The translations under genes and the position numbers were made by a program. A stretch of DNA of 64,000 bases from Streptomyces vinaceus. Lineage in GTDB: Bacteria; Actinomycetota; Actinomycetes; Streptomycetales; Streptomycetaceae. The stretch spans positions 1,116,001-1,180,000 of the forward strand of contig NZ_CP023692.1 in assembly GCF_008704935.1 (NCBI RefSeq), written 5' to 3'. The notes beneath the pieces were generated by a model. It did not search any database, was not told where the DNA came from, and worked only from the letters and a program-made list of their open reading frames with translations. Shown here in pieces: positions 52,741-61,071 of the stretch (position 1 is its first letter; every line of letters begins with the position of its first letter).

Positions 52741-53270
52741 CCCGCCTCCTCAGCACCGGCCGTGACAGCGTCAACTACCCCGACCGCGGCGCGACGCGGC
52801 GCCGGGAACTGCCCGCCGGGTACCACCACCTGCACCACCGCGCGCGGATCGGCCACGGGCAGGCCGCCTTCGAGGCCGCCGGGACCGCCGTCACCACCTT
52901 CGGCGCCCACCGGGCCTCGGGCATGCTCGTCCGGGCCGGCCACGGCGCCGTCCGGCCCGGGAGCCGGGTGGTGGTCGGGATCGGCCTCGGGCCGCTGCGG
53001 ATCAGCGCCCCGTGCGAGGTGATCTGGACGGCGTACGAGCCCGCGCGCACGGGTTTCGCGTACGGGACGCTCGCCGGGCACCCGGCGTGCGGGGAGGAGT
53101 CCTTCATGGTGCTCCGGGACCCGGACGGCACGGTGTGGTTCGAGGTGACCGCCTTCAGCCGCCCGGCCGCCTGGTACACCCGGCTCGCGGGCCCGGTGAT
53201 CCCCTTCCTCCAGCGGTGCTACGCCCGCCGGCTCGGCCGTACCGTGCGCAAGCTGGCCGCCGCGGCCTGA
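52737..53270 (+). CDS. DUF1990 family protein
   Basis: 177-residue protein with the DUF1990 core: LPAGYHHLHHRARIGHGQAAFEAAG, VVVGIGLGPLRISAPCEVIWTAYEP, RTGFAYGTLAGHPACGEESFMVLRDPDGTVWFEVTAFSRPAAW. Soluble and of unknown activity, possibly lipid-binding by its barrel shape. GTG start overlaps the yndJ stop, so it is translationally coupled; 20 bases ahead of the lipase-maturation-factor gene. Regulated with them by the twin palindrome. Confidence 0.9.
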   Translation: MTRLLSTGRDSVNYPDRGATRRRELPAGYHHLHHRARIGHGQAAFEAAGTAVTTFGAHRASGMLVRAGHGAVRPGSRVVVGIGLGPLRISAPCEVIWTAYEPARTGFAYGTLAGHPACGEESFMVLRDPDGTVWFEVTAFSRPAAWYTRLAGPVIPFLQRCYARRLGRTVRKLAAAA

Positions 53271-53290
53271 TCCGCCCGATACTGGAGGGG

Positions 53291-54730
53291 ATGGACTGGT
53301 TCACGGCGCCCGGCTACTGGCTCGGCCGGCTGGTCTTCCAGCGGGCCCTCGCCGGCGTCTACCTCTTCGCCTTCGTCGCGGCCGCCCTTCAGTTCCGGGC
53401 GCTGATCGGGGCGCACGGCATGCTGCCCGTGCCGCGCTACGTGCGGTACGTGCCGCTGCGGCGCGCCCCGAGCCTGTTCCAACTGCGCTATTCGGACCGC
53501 CTCTTCGCCGGCTGTGCCTGGGTGGGCGCGGCGGTGGCCGCGGCCCTGGCCGCGGGGGCGGGGGACCTCGTTCCGCTGGGCGCCGCCATGGGGATGTGGG
53601 CGCTGCTGTGGCTGCTGTACCTGTCGATCGTGAACGTGGGCCAGACCTGGTACTCGTTCGGCTGGGAGTCACTGCTGCTGGAGGTGGGCTTCCTCGCCGT
53701 CTTCCTCGGCAACGCCCGGACCGGGCCCCCGGTGCTGGTGCTGTGGCTGCTGCGCTGGGTGGCCTTCCGGGTGGAGTTCGGCGCGGGGCTGATCAAGATG
53801 CGCGGGGACCCCTGCTGGCGCCGGCTGACCTGCCTCTACTACCACCACGAGACGCAGCCGATGCCGGGGCCGCTGAGCTGGTTCTTCCACCATCTGCCGA
53901 AGCCCGTGCACCGGGTGGAGTGCGCCGCCAACCACGTGACGCAACTGGTGGTCCCGGTCTTGCTGTTCACCCCGCAGCCGGTCGCCTCGTACGCGGCGGG
54001 GATCATCGTGGCGACCCAGCTGTGGCTGGTCCTGTCGGGCAACTTCGCCTGGCTGAACTGGATCACCATCACGGTGGCGCTCCCGGCGATCGACTTCACC
54101 GGGCTCGCGGGCCCGCCGCCGGCCGCCGCCTCGCGGGCGGCGCCGCTCTGGTTCGCCGCTCTCGTGTGCGCGGTGACCGTGCTGGTGCTGGTGCTGAGCC
54201 GGCATCCGGTGCTCAACATGGTCTCCCGGCGCCAGGTGATGAACCGCTCCTTCGACTCCCTGCACCTGGTCAACACGTACGGGGCCTTCGGCACGGTGGG
54301 CCGGATCCGCGACGAGGTGGTGGTCGAGGGGACGGCGGAGCCGGTACCGCGGGAGGACGGGCAGTGGCGGGAGTACGGGTTCAAGGGCAAACCGGGTGAT
54401 CTGCGCAGCATTCCGCGCCAGTTCGCCCCGTACCACCTGCGCCTGGACTGGCTGATGTGGTTCGCGGCCCTCTCCCCCGGCTACGCGCGGGACTGGTTCG
54501 GGCCGTTCGTGGAGCGGCTGCTGGCGGGCGACCGGGACACCCTGCGGCTGCTGCGCCACAACCCGTTCCCGGACGCCCCGCCGCTCTACGTACGGGCCCG
54601 CCTGTACCGCTACCGCTTCACCACCTGGCGGGAGCTGCGCGAGACGGGCGCCTGGTGGCACCGCACGCTGCTGCGCGAGTACCTGCCGCCCACCCGCCTC
54701 GCCGAGGCCGCCTCCTCAGAGCCCGAGTAG
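53291..54730 (+). CDS. Lipase maturation factor family membrane protein
   Basis: 479-residue integral membrane protein. N-terminal MDWFTAPGYWLGRLVFQRALAGVYLFAFVAAALQFRALIG, then the motif VGQTWYSFGWESLLLEVGFLAVFLG, MRWVAFR-x-EFGAGLIKMRGDPCWRRLTCLYYHHETQPMPGPLSWFFHHLP and the C-terminal soluble part LRLDWLMWFAALSPGYARDWFGPFVERLLAGD with LLRHNPFPDAPPLYVRARLYRYRF. All match LMF1/2 proteins, which in animals help lipases fold; the bacterial role is unknown. GGAGGGG directly before ATG. Last 15 bases overlap the end of the convergent epimerase. Confidence 0.92.
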   Translation: MDWFTAPGYWLGRLVFQRALAGVYLFAFVAAALQFRALIGAHGMLPVPRYVRYVPLRRAPSLFQLRYSDRLFAGCAWVGAAVAAALAAGAGDLVPLGAAMGMWALLWLLYLSIVNVGQTWYSFGWESLLLEVGFLAVFLGNARTGPPVLVLWLLRWVAFRVEFGAGLIKMRGDPCWRRLTCLYYHHETQPMPGPLSWFFHHLPKPVHRVECAANHVTQLVVPVLLFTPQPVASYAAGIIVATQLWLVLSGNFAWLNWITITVALPAIDFTGLAGPPPAAASRAAPLWFAALVCAVTVLVLVLSRHPVLNMVSRRQVMNRSFDSLHLVNTYGAFGTVGRIRDEVVVEGTAEPVPREDGQWREYGFKGKPGDLRSIPRQFAPYHLRLDWLMWFAALSPGYARDWFGPFVERLLAGDRDTLRLLRHNPFPDAPPLYVRARLYRYRFTTWRELRETGAWWHRTLLREYLPPTRLAEAASSEPE

Positions 54731-55699
54731 CGCCGCCTCCCGCTCGGGCGCGAGCCCCTTGGCCGAGCGGTCCGGGCGCTGGGGGGCCTCGCCGCCGATC
54801 GAGGTCAGCCAGGCCCAGGTGTCGGCCACGGTCTCCTCGACGGGGCGGCACACCAGACCCGCCGCCAGGGCCTTGCCGACGTCCGCGCGGAACATGTGGT
54901 CATGCGCCTCGCCCTCCGGGATCCACACCGGCAGTTCGGTCCAGGGCTCGATGCCGGCCGCCTGGATGGCGGCGGCGTCCGTCCAGCGGGGTTCGGCGAC
55001 GCCGCCGGTCGCGGCGACGCAGGCGTCGAGGAAGCCGCCCATCGTGGCGTGGCCGGGCGGGGAGACCAGGTTGTAGGCACCGCCGAGGCCGGCCCCGGCG
55101 GCGTCGAGGGTCCAGCGCGCGAGGTCGCGTACGTCGACGTACTGGATCGGCAGGTCGCGCGGGCCGGGGGCGAGGAAGGGGCCGCGGCGCGCGACGCGGT
55201 TGAGCCACCAAGGCAGCCGGCCGACGTTCTCGTACGGACCGAGGATCAGGCCCGCGCGCACCAGCAGGGCGCGCTCCCCGAAGGCCGCCTCGGCCGCGAG
55301 CTCACCGCCCCGCTTGTCCTGCGCGTAGCCGACGGGGCCGGCGTCGGGCGAGCCCTCCACGAGGGGGCTCTCCTCGTCGAGCCCGGCGGGGGCGGGGTAG
55401 GCGTAGACGGAACGGGTGGAGACGTACGCGTACCGTCCCACCCGGTCGGCGAGCAGCCGGGCGGTGTCGCGTACGGCGGTGGGGGCGCCGCTCCAGGTGT
55501 CGACGACCAGGTCCCACTCCCCCGCGGCGAGGGAGTCCAGGCCGCCGGGCGTGGTGCGGTCGCCGTGCAGGGCGCGGGCGCCCGGGGGCGGGGCGTGGTG
55601 GCCGCGGTGGAAAGCGGTGACGTCCCAGCCCCGGGCCAGGGCGTCCTCGGTGATCGCGCGTCCGACGAATTCGGTGCCGCCCAGCATCAGCAGTTTCAT
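54716..55699 (-). CDS. NAD-dependent epimerase/dehydratase family protein
   Basis: 327-residue extended/atypical SDR. NAD(P) site LMLGGTEFVGRAITEDALARGWDVTAFHRG (GGTEFVG, residues 8-14), then VDTWSGAP, VSTRSVYAYPAPAG with the catalytic Ser/Thr, YAQDKRGGELAAEAAFG (YxxxK) and LRAGLILGPYE. The Leu-rich terminal helix WAWLTS. These GGTxFxG proteins include NAD-binding isomerases and reductases; the exact reaction is not visible. Convergent and slightly overlapping with the LMF gene; not part of that operon. Confidence 0.9.
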   Translation of the reverse strand: MKLLMLGGTEFVGRAITEDALARGWDVTAFHRGHHAPPPGARALHGDRTTPGGLDSLAAGEWDLVVDTWSGAPTAVRDTARLLADRVGRYAYVSTRSVYAYPAPAGLDEESPLVEGSPDAGPVGYAQDKRGGELAAEAAFGERALLVRAGLILGPYENVGRLPWWLNRVARRGPFLAPGPRDLPIQYVDVRDLARWTLDAAGAGLGGAYNLVSPPGHATMGGFLDACVAATGGVAEPRWTDAAAIQAAGIEPWTELPVWIPEGEAHDHMFRADVGKALAAGLVCRPVEETVADTWAWLTSIGGEAPQRPDRSAKGLAPEREAALLGL

Positions 55700-55891
55700 G
55701 CGGGCCAGCGTGCCGGGGCCGGGGGGCCGGCCGGAAGCCTTGATCGCCGACAGCGATGACGCTCACGGCGTACGGCGGCCGGGAACTCCGCGCCGTCCGC
55801 GCGCGGTCGGCGCGCACCGCGGCACCGCGGCACCGCGCCCCCGGTCGCCGGTCGGCTCGGGGGCGCGCGTGTCGGTGGGGCCAGGCCGGGT

Positions 55892-56068
55892 CTAGTCGAT
55901 GCCCGGCAGGATGTGGGGCTCCGCCAGGTCGTCCTCGTAGCCGGCCAGTCGGATCGGGGCTGACCGGGCCCAGACTTCGAGGCTCCCGAGTTCGTCGACG
56001 CGGGTGCGGAACCGCGCCCCCTGGTACGTCCTCGGCTTCTCCTCGGACTTCGTCGTCGTGTCTGTCAC
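55892..56068 (-). CDS. 58-residue peptide, RiPP-precursor-like
   Basis: A short gene with an excellent ribosome site (AAAGGAG six bases before GTG 56068). The product opens with TDTTTKSEEKPRTYQGARF, passes through RVDELGSLEVWARSAPIRLA and ends GYEDDLAEPHILPGID. It is hydrophilic, with no signal peptide and no cysteines. Charge shifts from basic at about 10-25 to acidic at 43-52. Divergent, 289 bases away, from an HD-domain oxygenase. The shape (leader-like front, compact acidic core end) could fit a precursor peptide, but no known modification enzyme family is adjacent apart from that oxygenase. Family not recognised; conserved small regulator is the alternative. Confidence 0.6.
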   Translation of the reverse strand: MTDTTTKSEEKPRTYQGARFRTRVDELGSLEVWARSAPIRLAGYEDDLAEPHILPGID

Positions 56069-56095
56069 CGCGCACTCCTTTGTGTCGCGTAACCC

Positions 56096-56107
56096 GGCTC
56101 GCGAGCC
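56096..56107. promoter_or_regulatory. Palindrome upstream of the peptide gene
   Basis: GGCTCGCGAGCC, a perfect 12-base palindrome 28 bases before the peptide start. Also in this 289-base interval, TGTGT-N12-ACACA (near 56180-56205) is a looser dyad closer to the HD gene. Either may be an operator. Confidence 0.4.
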
Positions 56108-56357
56108 GCGCGCCGGGCACAAGGGATAAAGGGTTTCCGGACGCGGTGGCGCCGTGGTGGAGCGTGGCCTGGATACGGCCGATGTGTGCCACTCAGAGTA
56201 CACATATGAGCGCGCCCCCGCTCGATGGATTGGCAAAATCCGCTCGACGGCTTGATTTCGCCGCGAATTCAGGAAGTCGTACGCCGACGGGACCGTGTCG
56301 GATGGTCTGCTCGACGCCGGCAGCACGAGCGGAGTACGGGCGGCGGAGGGAGCGACG

Positions 56358-56942
56358 GTGGCGGCGAGGTCCGGAGTGCCGGAGGTGCCGGGGGTCGACG
56401 GCGTCGAGGAGCTGATGGAGCTCCTGCTCGCGTGCCGCGGCGCGTGGGACACGCCCGACCGCAGCGGGGATCCGGTCGATCTGCACGATCATGGGCTCCA
56501 GACTGCGGCACTGCTGCGCCGCTCGCATCCGTTCGACAAAGAGCTCCAAGTCGCAGGCCTCGTGCACGACCTGGGCCATCTGCTCTTCCCCGGGGACGAC
56601 GCGGGACACGCCGACCACGCGGCGGAAGCGGTCCGTCCGCTGCTCGGCGACCGGGTGGCCCGGCTGGTACGGCTGCACGTGCCGGCCAAGCGCTACCTGG
56701 CGGCCGTGGAGCCCGACCGGGCCCTGTCCCCGCAGAGCGCGCTGACCCTGCGGGCCCAGGGCGGGGTCATGGACGAGGCGGAGGTCAGGGCCTTCGCCGC
56801 CGACCCCGACGCGGAAGCGGCGGTGACATTGCGCCAAGCGGATGACGCGGGCAAGGTCGTCGGGCTCGACGCGGGCGTGATGGAGGACTGGCGTCCGGTG
56901 CTGGAACTGGTGGCGGCGCGGGCGTACGGGCGCACGCCGTGA
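56358..56942 (+). CDS. HD-domain protein, PhnZ/TmpB-like mixed-valent diiron oxygenase family
   Basis: 194-residue protein (from GTG 56358 with GGAGGGAG upstream). Putative metal ligands: His45 (DHGLQTA), His70-Asp71 (GLVHDLGH), His84 or His87 (GHADH), His106 (VRLHVPAKRYL) and Asp161 (LRQADDAGK). The RLHVPAKRYL ... LSPQSALTLRAQGG block is typical of PhnZ/TIGR03276, the enzyme that cleaves 2-amino-1-hydroxyethylphosphonate, and of myo-inositol oxygenase relatives. No phosphonate genes are near, so the substrate is open. Divergent from the 58-residue peptide gene. Convergent with the SDR gene. Confidence 0.8.
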   Translation: MAARSGVPEVPGVDGVEELMELLLACRGAWDTPDRSGDPVDLHDHGLQTAALLRRSHPFDKELQVAGLVHDLGHLLFPGDDAGHADHAAEAVRPLLGDRVARLVRLHVPAKRYLAAVEPDRALSPQSALTLRAQGGVMDEAEVRAFAADPDAEAAVTLRQADDAGKVVGLDAGVMEDWRPVLELVAARAYGRTP

Positions 56943-56951
56943 GACGACCGC

Positions 56952-56980
56952 GCCCCGGCCCCCTCGAAGGGGACCGGGGC
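56952..56980. terminator. Bidirectional terminator
   Basis: GCCCCGG and CCGGGGC outer arms with inner CCCCT/AGGGG, between the HD gene stop at 56942 and the SDR stop at 57004. Confidence 0.75.
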
Positions 56981-57003
56981 ACGGACGCGCGCGGGGGACG
57001 GGC

Positions 57004-58497
57004 CTACCAGTTGGCGGGCGCGTAGTCCTTGAGGAAGACTCCGTACAGGTCCTCGCCGGCCTCGCCGCGCACGACGGGGTCGTAGACGCGGGCCGCGCCG
57101 TCGACCAGGTCGAGCGGGGCGTGGAAGCCCTCCTCGGCCAAGCGCAGCTTGTCGAAGTGCGGGCGCTCGTCGGTGATCCATCCGGTGTCGACCGAGGTCA
57201 TCAGGATGCCGTCGGCCTGGAACATCTCCTGGCCGCTGGTCCGCGTCACCATGTTCATCGCGGCCTTGGCGGCATTGGTGTTCGGGTGCCCCGCGCCCTT
57301 GTAGCCGCGGCTGAACACGCCCTCCATCGCCGAGACGTTGACGACGTACGCACGTCCGCTGGAGGCCTTGCGGGCGGCCTCGGCCATCGCCGGCCGCAGC
57401 GCGCTGATCAGGATGAACGGCGAGGTGTAGTTGCACAGCTGGGTCTCCAGCAGCTCGACCGGGGAGATCTGGTCGATGGTCTGGACCCAGGTGTTGCTCT
57501 CGACCACGTCGGGCAGCAGGCCGCCCGCGTCGATGGCGGTGCCGTCGAGGTGCCGTTCGATGCTCGCGTTGCCGGCGACGAGGGCGAGGTCGGCGACCTT
57601 CTGCGCGTCGAGTCCGCTCACGCCGACGGGCAGGGCGGCCAGGCCGTCGACCGCGCCGGAGTTGAACGCGCCGATGACGTGGTGGGCGGGGAGCTCGCCG
57701 GCCGGCAGCGGGGCGCTCTCGCCCTCGACCAGCGCGGCGTACGCGGTCGGCAGGCGGCGCACGGTCTGCGTCGCGTTGTTGATCAGGATGTCGAGCGGAC
57801 CGGCCGCGGCGACCTGCTCGGCGAGTGCCACGGCCTGGCCCGGGTCGCGCAGGTCGATCCCGACGACCTCCAGGCGGTGCATCCACTGCGCCGAGTCCTC
57901 CATCGCCTTGAAGCGGCGGATGGCGTCCTTGGGGAAGCGGGTGGTGATCGTCGTGTGGGCACCGTCGCGCAGCAGCCGCAGCGCGATGTACATGCCGATC
58001 TTGGCCCGGCCGCCGGTGAGCAGCGCGCGCTTGCCGCTGAGGTCGGCACGGGCCTCGCGCTTGGCGCGGTTGTGGCCGGCGCACGGCTGGCAGAGCTGGT
58101 GGTAGAAGTAGTCGACCTCGACGTACCGCGTCTTGCAGATGTAGCAGGAGCGCGGGCGCTGGAGTATCCCGGCGATCCGGCCGGCCTCCGTGACCGAGGA
58201 GGGCAGGATGCCCTCGGTCTCGTCGTCGATGCGCTCGGCGGAGCCGGTCGCGGTCGCCTCGGTGACGGCCTTGTCGTTGGCGGTCTTGGCGGCGCGGCGC
58301 TCCTGGCGGCGGCGCTGCTTGACCGTGCGGTAGAGGCCGGCGGTCGCGCGGCGTACGGTGATGGCGTCGGGGTGGTCGACGTCGATCTTGTCGAGTTCCT
58401 CCAGGACGCTGAGGCAGAGCGCCAGCCGCTCGGGGTCGATGCCCGGCCCGTAGGCGTGGTCGTCCGCGCTCACGTGGTTGTCTTCGGTCACCGTCAT
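57004..58497 (-). CDS. SDR-family NAD(P)-dependent oxidoreductase with N-terminal zinc ribbon
   Basis: 497-residue protein in two parts. Residues about 1-150: acidic and basic helices, then a four-cysteine zinc ribbon (CYICKTRYVEVDYFYHQLCQPC, Cys pairs 20 residues apart). From about 155: a classical SDR with a modified glycine loop (ALLTGGRAKIGMYIALRLLRDGAHTTITTR), NNAT, VNVSAMEGVF and N-x3-K type catalytic region (NTNAAKAAMNM, which has no YxxxK Tyr), and ITDERP-type tail. The absence of the usual Tyr is notable: a Tyr could be provided by SRGYKGAGH or the protein may not be a dehydrogenase. Function unknown; alone in its transcript. Confidence 0.85.
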   Translation of the reverse strand: MTVTEDNHVSADDHAYGPGIDPERLALCLSVLEELDKIDVDHPDAITVRRATAGLYRTVKQRRRQERRAAKTANDKAVTEATATGSAERIDDETEGILPSSVTEAGRIAGILQRPRSCYICKTRYVEVDYFYHQLCQPCAGHNRAKREARADLSGKRALLTGGRAKIGMYIALRLLRDGAHTTITTRFPKDAIRRFKAMEDSAQWMHRLEVVGIDLRDPGQAVALAEQVAAAGPLDILINNATQTVRRLPTAYAALVEGESAPLPAGELPAHHVIGAFNSGAVDGLAALPVGVSGLDAQKVADLALVAGNASIERHLDGTAIDAGGLLPDVVESNTWVQTIDQISPVELLETQLCNYTSPFILISALRPAMAEAARKASSGRAYVVNVSAMEGVFSRGYKGAGHPNTNAAKAAMNMVTRTSGQEMFQADGILMTSVDTGWITDERPHFDKLRLAEEGFHAPLDLVDGAARVYDPVVRGEAGEDLYGVFLKDYAPANW

Positions 58498-58756
58498 GGC
58501 CGCTGCCGTTCCTTGCTCACTCGTCCGCGTCCGCCTGCTGCGGAAGTCCTCAAAACCGCCACTGTACGGATGCGACGCGCCCGGAACCAAACCCGTTGCC
58601 CGGCTTCTCACGCACCGCGACGGGAGCGTCACCGTGGGCAGGGTCCGGCCGGTGCCGCGGCCGTGCCTGTACTCCTCCCGGAGTATGCCTGGGGTATGAC
58701 TGGTGACCACCTGTAGGGGGAGGAATAGGCCGCTGGGGTGGGGCATTGTGGAAATC

Positions 58757-60046
58757 ATGAGTGCCCTTGCGCTGTCGGTCCTGCTCTGCCTGGTGTCCGC
58801 CCTCGCGTACGCGGGCGGCGCGATCGTCCAGGAGCAGGTCGCGGCGACCACCCCCGACCGGCCGTCCGCGCCGCTGCGCCGGGCCGGCTGGTGGTGTGCG
58901 GTCGGGCTGAACGGCCTGGGCGCCCTGCTGCACGTGGTGGCCCTCGCGTACGGCCCGCTGAGCCTGGTCCAGCCGCTCGGCGCGCTGACGATCGTGTTCG
59001 CCCTGCCGATGGCGGCCCTCTTCGTGCACCGCCGGGCGGGTGCCGCGGCCTGGCGCGGCGCGGTGATCGCCACGGTGGGGCTGGCCGGGCTGCTGGCGCT
59101 GACCGGTGGGGAGGGCGCCGCGGACCAGCCGCTGTCGGGCGGGGAGCGGAGCCTGCTGCTGATCGTGACCGGGGCCGGGGTGGCAGCGCTGGCCCTGGCG
59201 GCGCACCGGATGCACCGGGCGCACCGGCCGGTGCTGCGCAGCGTGCTGCTGGCCGTCGCGGCCGGTACGGCCTTCGGCATGGCCTCCGTCTTCACGAAGT
59301 CGGTGGCCGAGAGCGCCGAGGACCTCGCCTTCTCCGCGGGCCCGCTCGGCTCGATGTGGCCCGATCTGGCGGCGATCGCCGTGCTGGCCGCGGGCGGGCT
59401 GCTGCTCTCCCAGGCCGCCTACCGGGGCGCGGGGCTGGCCGCGCCGCTGGCCACGCTGACCGTGGTCAATCCCGTGGTCGCGGCGGCCGTCGGCATCTCG
59501 CTGTTCGACGAGGGCTTCCGGTTCGGGGCGGCGGGCACGGCGGCGGCCCTGGCCAGCGCCCTGCTGGCGGCGGCCGGCCTGATCCTGCTCGCGGTCGTGC
59601 CGCCGCACGTACGGGGGTCAGATGCTGACGCCGCGGCCCCGGAGGTACTTCAGGGGGTCGATGTCGGAGCCGTAGCCGGGGGACGTGCGCATCTCGAAGT
59701 GCAGGTGCGGTCCGGTGGTGTTGCCGGTGGAGCCGGAGCGGCCGATGCGCTGCCCGCCGGAGACCTGCTGCCCGGCCTTGACCCCGAGCGCCGAGAGGTG
59801 GGCGTACTGGGAGTACCGGCCGTCGGCGTGCCGGATGACGACCTGGTAGCCGTACGCGCCCGCCCAGCCGGCGGAGACGACGGAGCCGGGGCCGACGGCC
59901 TTGACGGAGGTTCCGGTGGCGACCGGGAAGTCGACGCCGGTGTGGTAGCCGCTGGACCAGGACGAACCGGCCACGTGGTAGGCGGTGCCGAGGGAGGCGT
60001 CCACGGGGGCGACGAAGCCGCCCGAGGCCGGCTGCTGCTGCGCTGA
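58757..60046 (+). CDS. DMT (EamA-like) transporter with read-on C-terminus
   Basis: ATG 58757 gives a 10-helix drug/metabolite-type transporter (for example SALALSVLLCLVSALAYAGGAIVQE, WCAVGLNGLGALLHVVALAYG, GALTIVFALPMAALFV, IATVGLAGLLALTGG, TAFGMASVFTKSVAE, LAAPLATLTVVNPVVAAAVGISLFDEGF, LASALLAAAGLILLAVVPP) of the SMR/DMT actinobacterial type. The protein should end around residue 290; instead the frame stays open for about 140 more residues that are the antisense of rpfD codons (Gly/Ala/Arg-rich), to a stop at 60046. A TGA at 59626 is in the +2 frame. A lost stop or single-base change at the end of the gene is the simplest reading. Confidence 0.75.
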   Translation: MSALALSVLLCLVSALAYAGGAIVQEQVAATTPDRPSAPLRRAGWWCAVGLNGLGALLHVVALAYGPLSLVQPLGALTIVFALPMAALFVHRRAGAAAWRGAVIATVGLAGLLALTGGEGAADQPLSGGERSLLLIVTGAGVAALALAAHRMHRAHRPVLRSVLLAVAAGTAFGMASVFTKSVAESAEDLAFSAGPLGSMWPDLAAIAVLAAGGLLLSQAAYRGAGLAAPLATLTVVNPVVAAAVGISLFDEGFRFGAAGTAAALASALLAAAGLILLAVVPPHVRGSDADAAAPEVLQGVDVGAVAGGRAHLEVQVRSGGVAGGAGAADALPAGDLLPGLDPERREVGVLGVPAVGVPDDDLVAVRARPAGGDDGAGADGLDGGSGGDREVDAGVVAAGPGRTGHVVGGAEGGVHGGDEAARGRLLLR

Positions 60047-60898
60047 GGCGGGTGCGGGGGCAGGCTTCTGCGCGGGCTTCGCGGCGGGCTTCTGCTCCGC
60101 CTTCCCTGCGGTCTTCTGCTCCGGCTTCTGCGCGTTCGGCTCCACGGGCTTGACCGGCTCGGCGGTCCGCGGCGGCTTCTGCGGGTTCTGCGCGGGCGGC
60201 GGGGCCGGTGCGGTGGTGACGCGCAGGGTGAGCCGCTGACCGGGGAAGATCAGGTTGGGATCGCTGCCCACGGTGGCCCGGTTGGTCTCGTACAGCGCCT
60301 GCCAGCCGCCCTCGACGTGCTGGTCGGTGGCGATCGCCGAGAGGGAGTCGCCGGGCGCGACCACGTACGGGTTGGGCAGGACCGAGGTGCCGGTCGGGCG
60401 GGGCGTGGTGGCCGGCGCGGCGGGCGCCGCCTCCTTGACCGTGACCTGGACCTTCACCCCCTGTCCCTGGCCCTGGCCGCCCTGCGCGGAGACGGCCGGC
60501 GCGGGGCCGCTGCGCGAGAGCCCGGCCTGCTTCCCGCACACCGGCCAGGCCTGCGGGCCCTGCCCCTTGAGGACCTTCTCGGCGACCGCGATCTGCTGGT
60601 CCTTGGTGGCCTGGTCGGCGCGGGCGGCGTACGCGGTGCCGCCGAAGGCGCGCCAGGTGCTCTGGCTGAACTGGAGCCCGCCGTAGTAGCCGTTCCCGGT
60701 GTTGACGTGCCAGTTGTTGGTGGACTCGCAGTCCGCGACCTTGTTCCAGGTGTCCACCGAGGCGGCCTGGGCGGTTCCGGCGCCGATCAGAGGGAGCGCG
60801 AGCCCTGCGCCACCGGCGGTGACGACGAGCGAGGCGCGGTTGATGCTGCTCGGCACGTACCGGCGGTGCCGGCCCCGTACACCCATGGGAGCCCCCAT
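59618..60898 (-). CDS. rpfD: Resuscitation-promoting factor RpfD (Rpf, LysM and M23 domains)
   Basis: 426-residue secreted wall hydrolase. Signal peptide (RASLVVTAGGAGLALPLIGAGTAQA, cleaved near residue 46), Rpf lytic transglycosylase-type domain (VDTWNKVADCESTNNWHVNTGNGYYGGLQFSQSTWRAFGG; catalytic Glu in CES), LysM (YVVAPGDSLSAIATDQHVEGGWQALYETN), a long Pro/Lys/Ala linker, and an M23 endopeptidase (YHTGVDFPVATGTSVKAVGPGSV and GPHLHFEM, with the HxxxD and HxH zinc ligands). It cleaves peptidoglycan at both glycan and stem peptide during spore germination. Start at ATG 60898; ATG 60886 with GGGGG upstream is an alternative. Confidence 0.95.
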   Translation of the reverse strand: MGAPMGVRGRHRRYVPSSINRASLVVTAGGAGLALPLIGAGTAQAASVDTWNKVADCESTNNWHVNTGNGYYGGLQFSQSTWRAFGGTAYAARADQATKDQQIAVAEKVLKGQGPQAWPVCGKQAGLSRSGPAPAVSAQGGQGQGQGVKVQVTVKEAAPAAPATTPRPTGTSVLPNPYVVAPGDSLSAIATDQHVEGGWQALYETNRATVGSDPNLIFPGQRLTLRVTTAPAPPPAQNPQKPPRTAEPVKPVEPNAQKPEQKTAGKAEQKPAAKPAQKPAPAPASAQQQPASGGFVAPVDASLGTAYHVAGSSWSSGYHTGVDFPVATGTSVKAVGPGSVVSAGWAGAYGYQVVIRHADGRYSQYAHLSALGVKAGQQVSGGQRIGRSGSTGNTTGPHLHFEMRTSPGYGSDIDPLKYLRGRGVSI

Positions 60899-61071
60899 TG
60901 AAGACATCAGGAACCGCACAACCTAACGGCGGGATCAGGGCATGACAAGGGGCGCAACAGGGCGCACGCCGGGGGAAGTTGACATTCTTTCGCATGGCGG
61001 GACGGCTTCGGCGGTTCCGGTCCCTGTAGCGTCGTTCCCACCCGCACATCGAAGCACTCAGGAGCGCATGC

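Noticed and set aside
60899..61071. c-di-AMP (ydaO) riboswitch upstream of rpfD
   Set aside because: Such a riboswitch is known for some rpf genes in Streptomyces, but this 173-base interval is shared with gnd and shows none of the conserved helices I could recognise.
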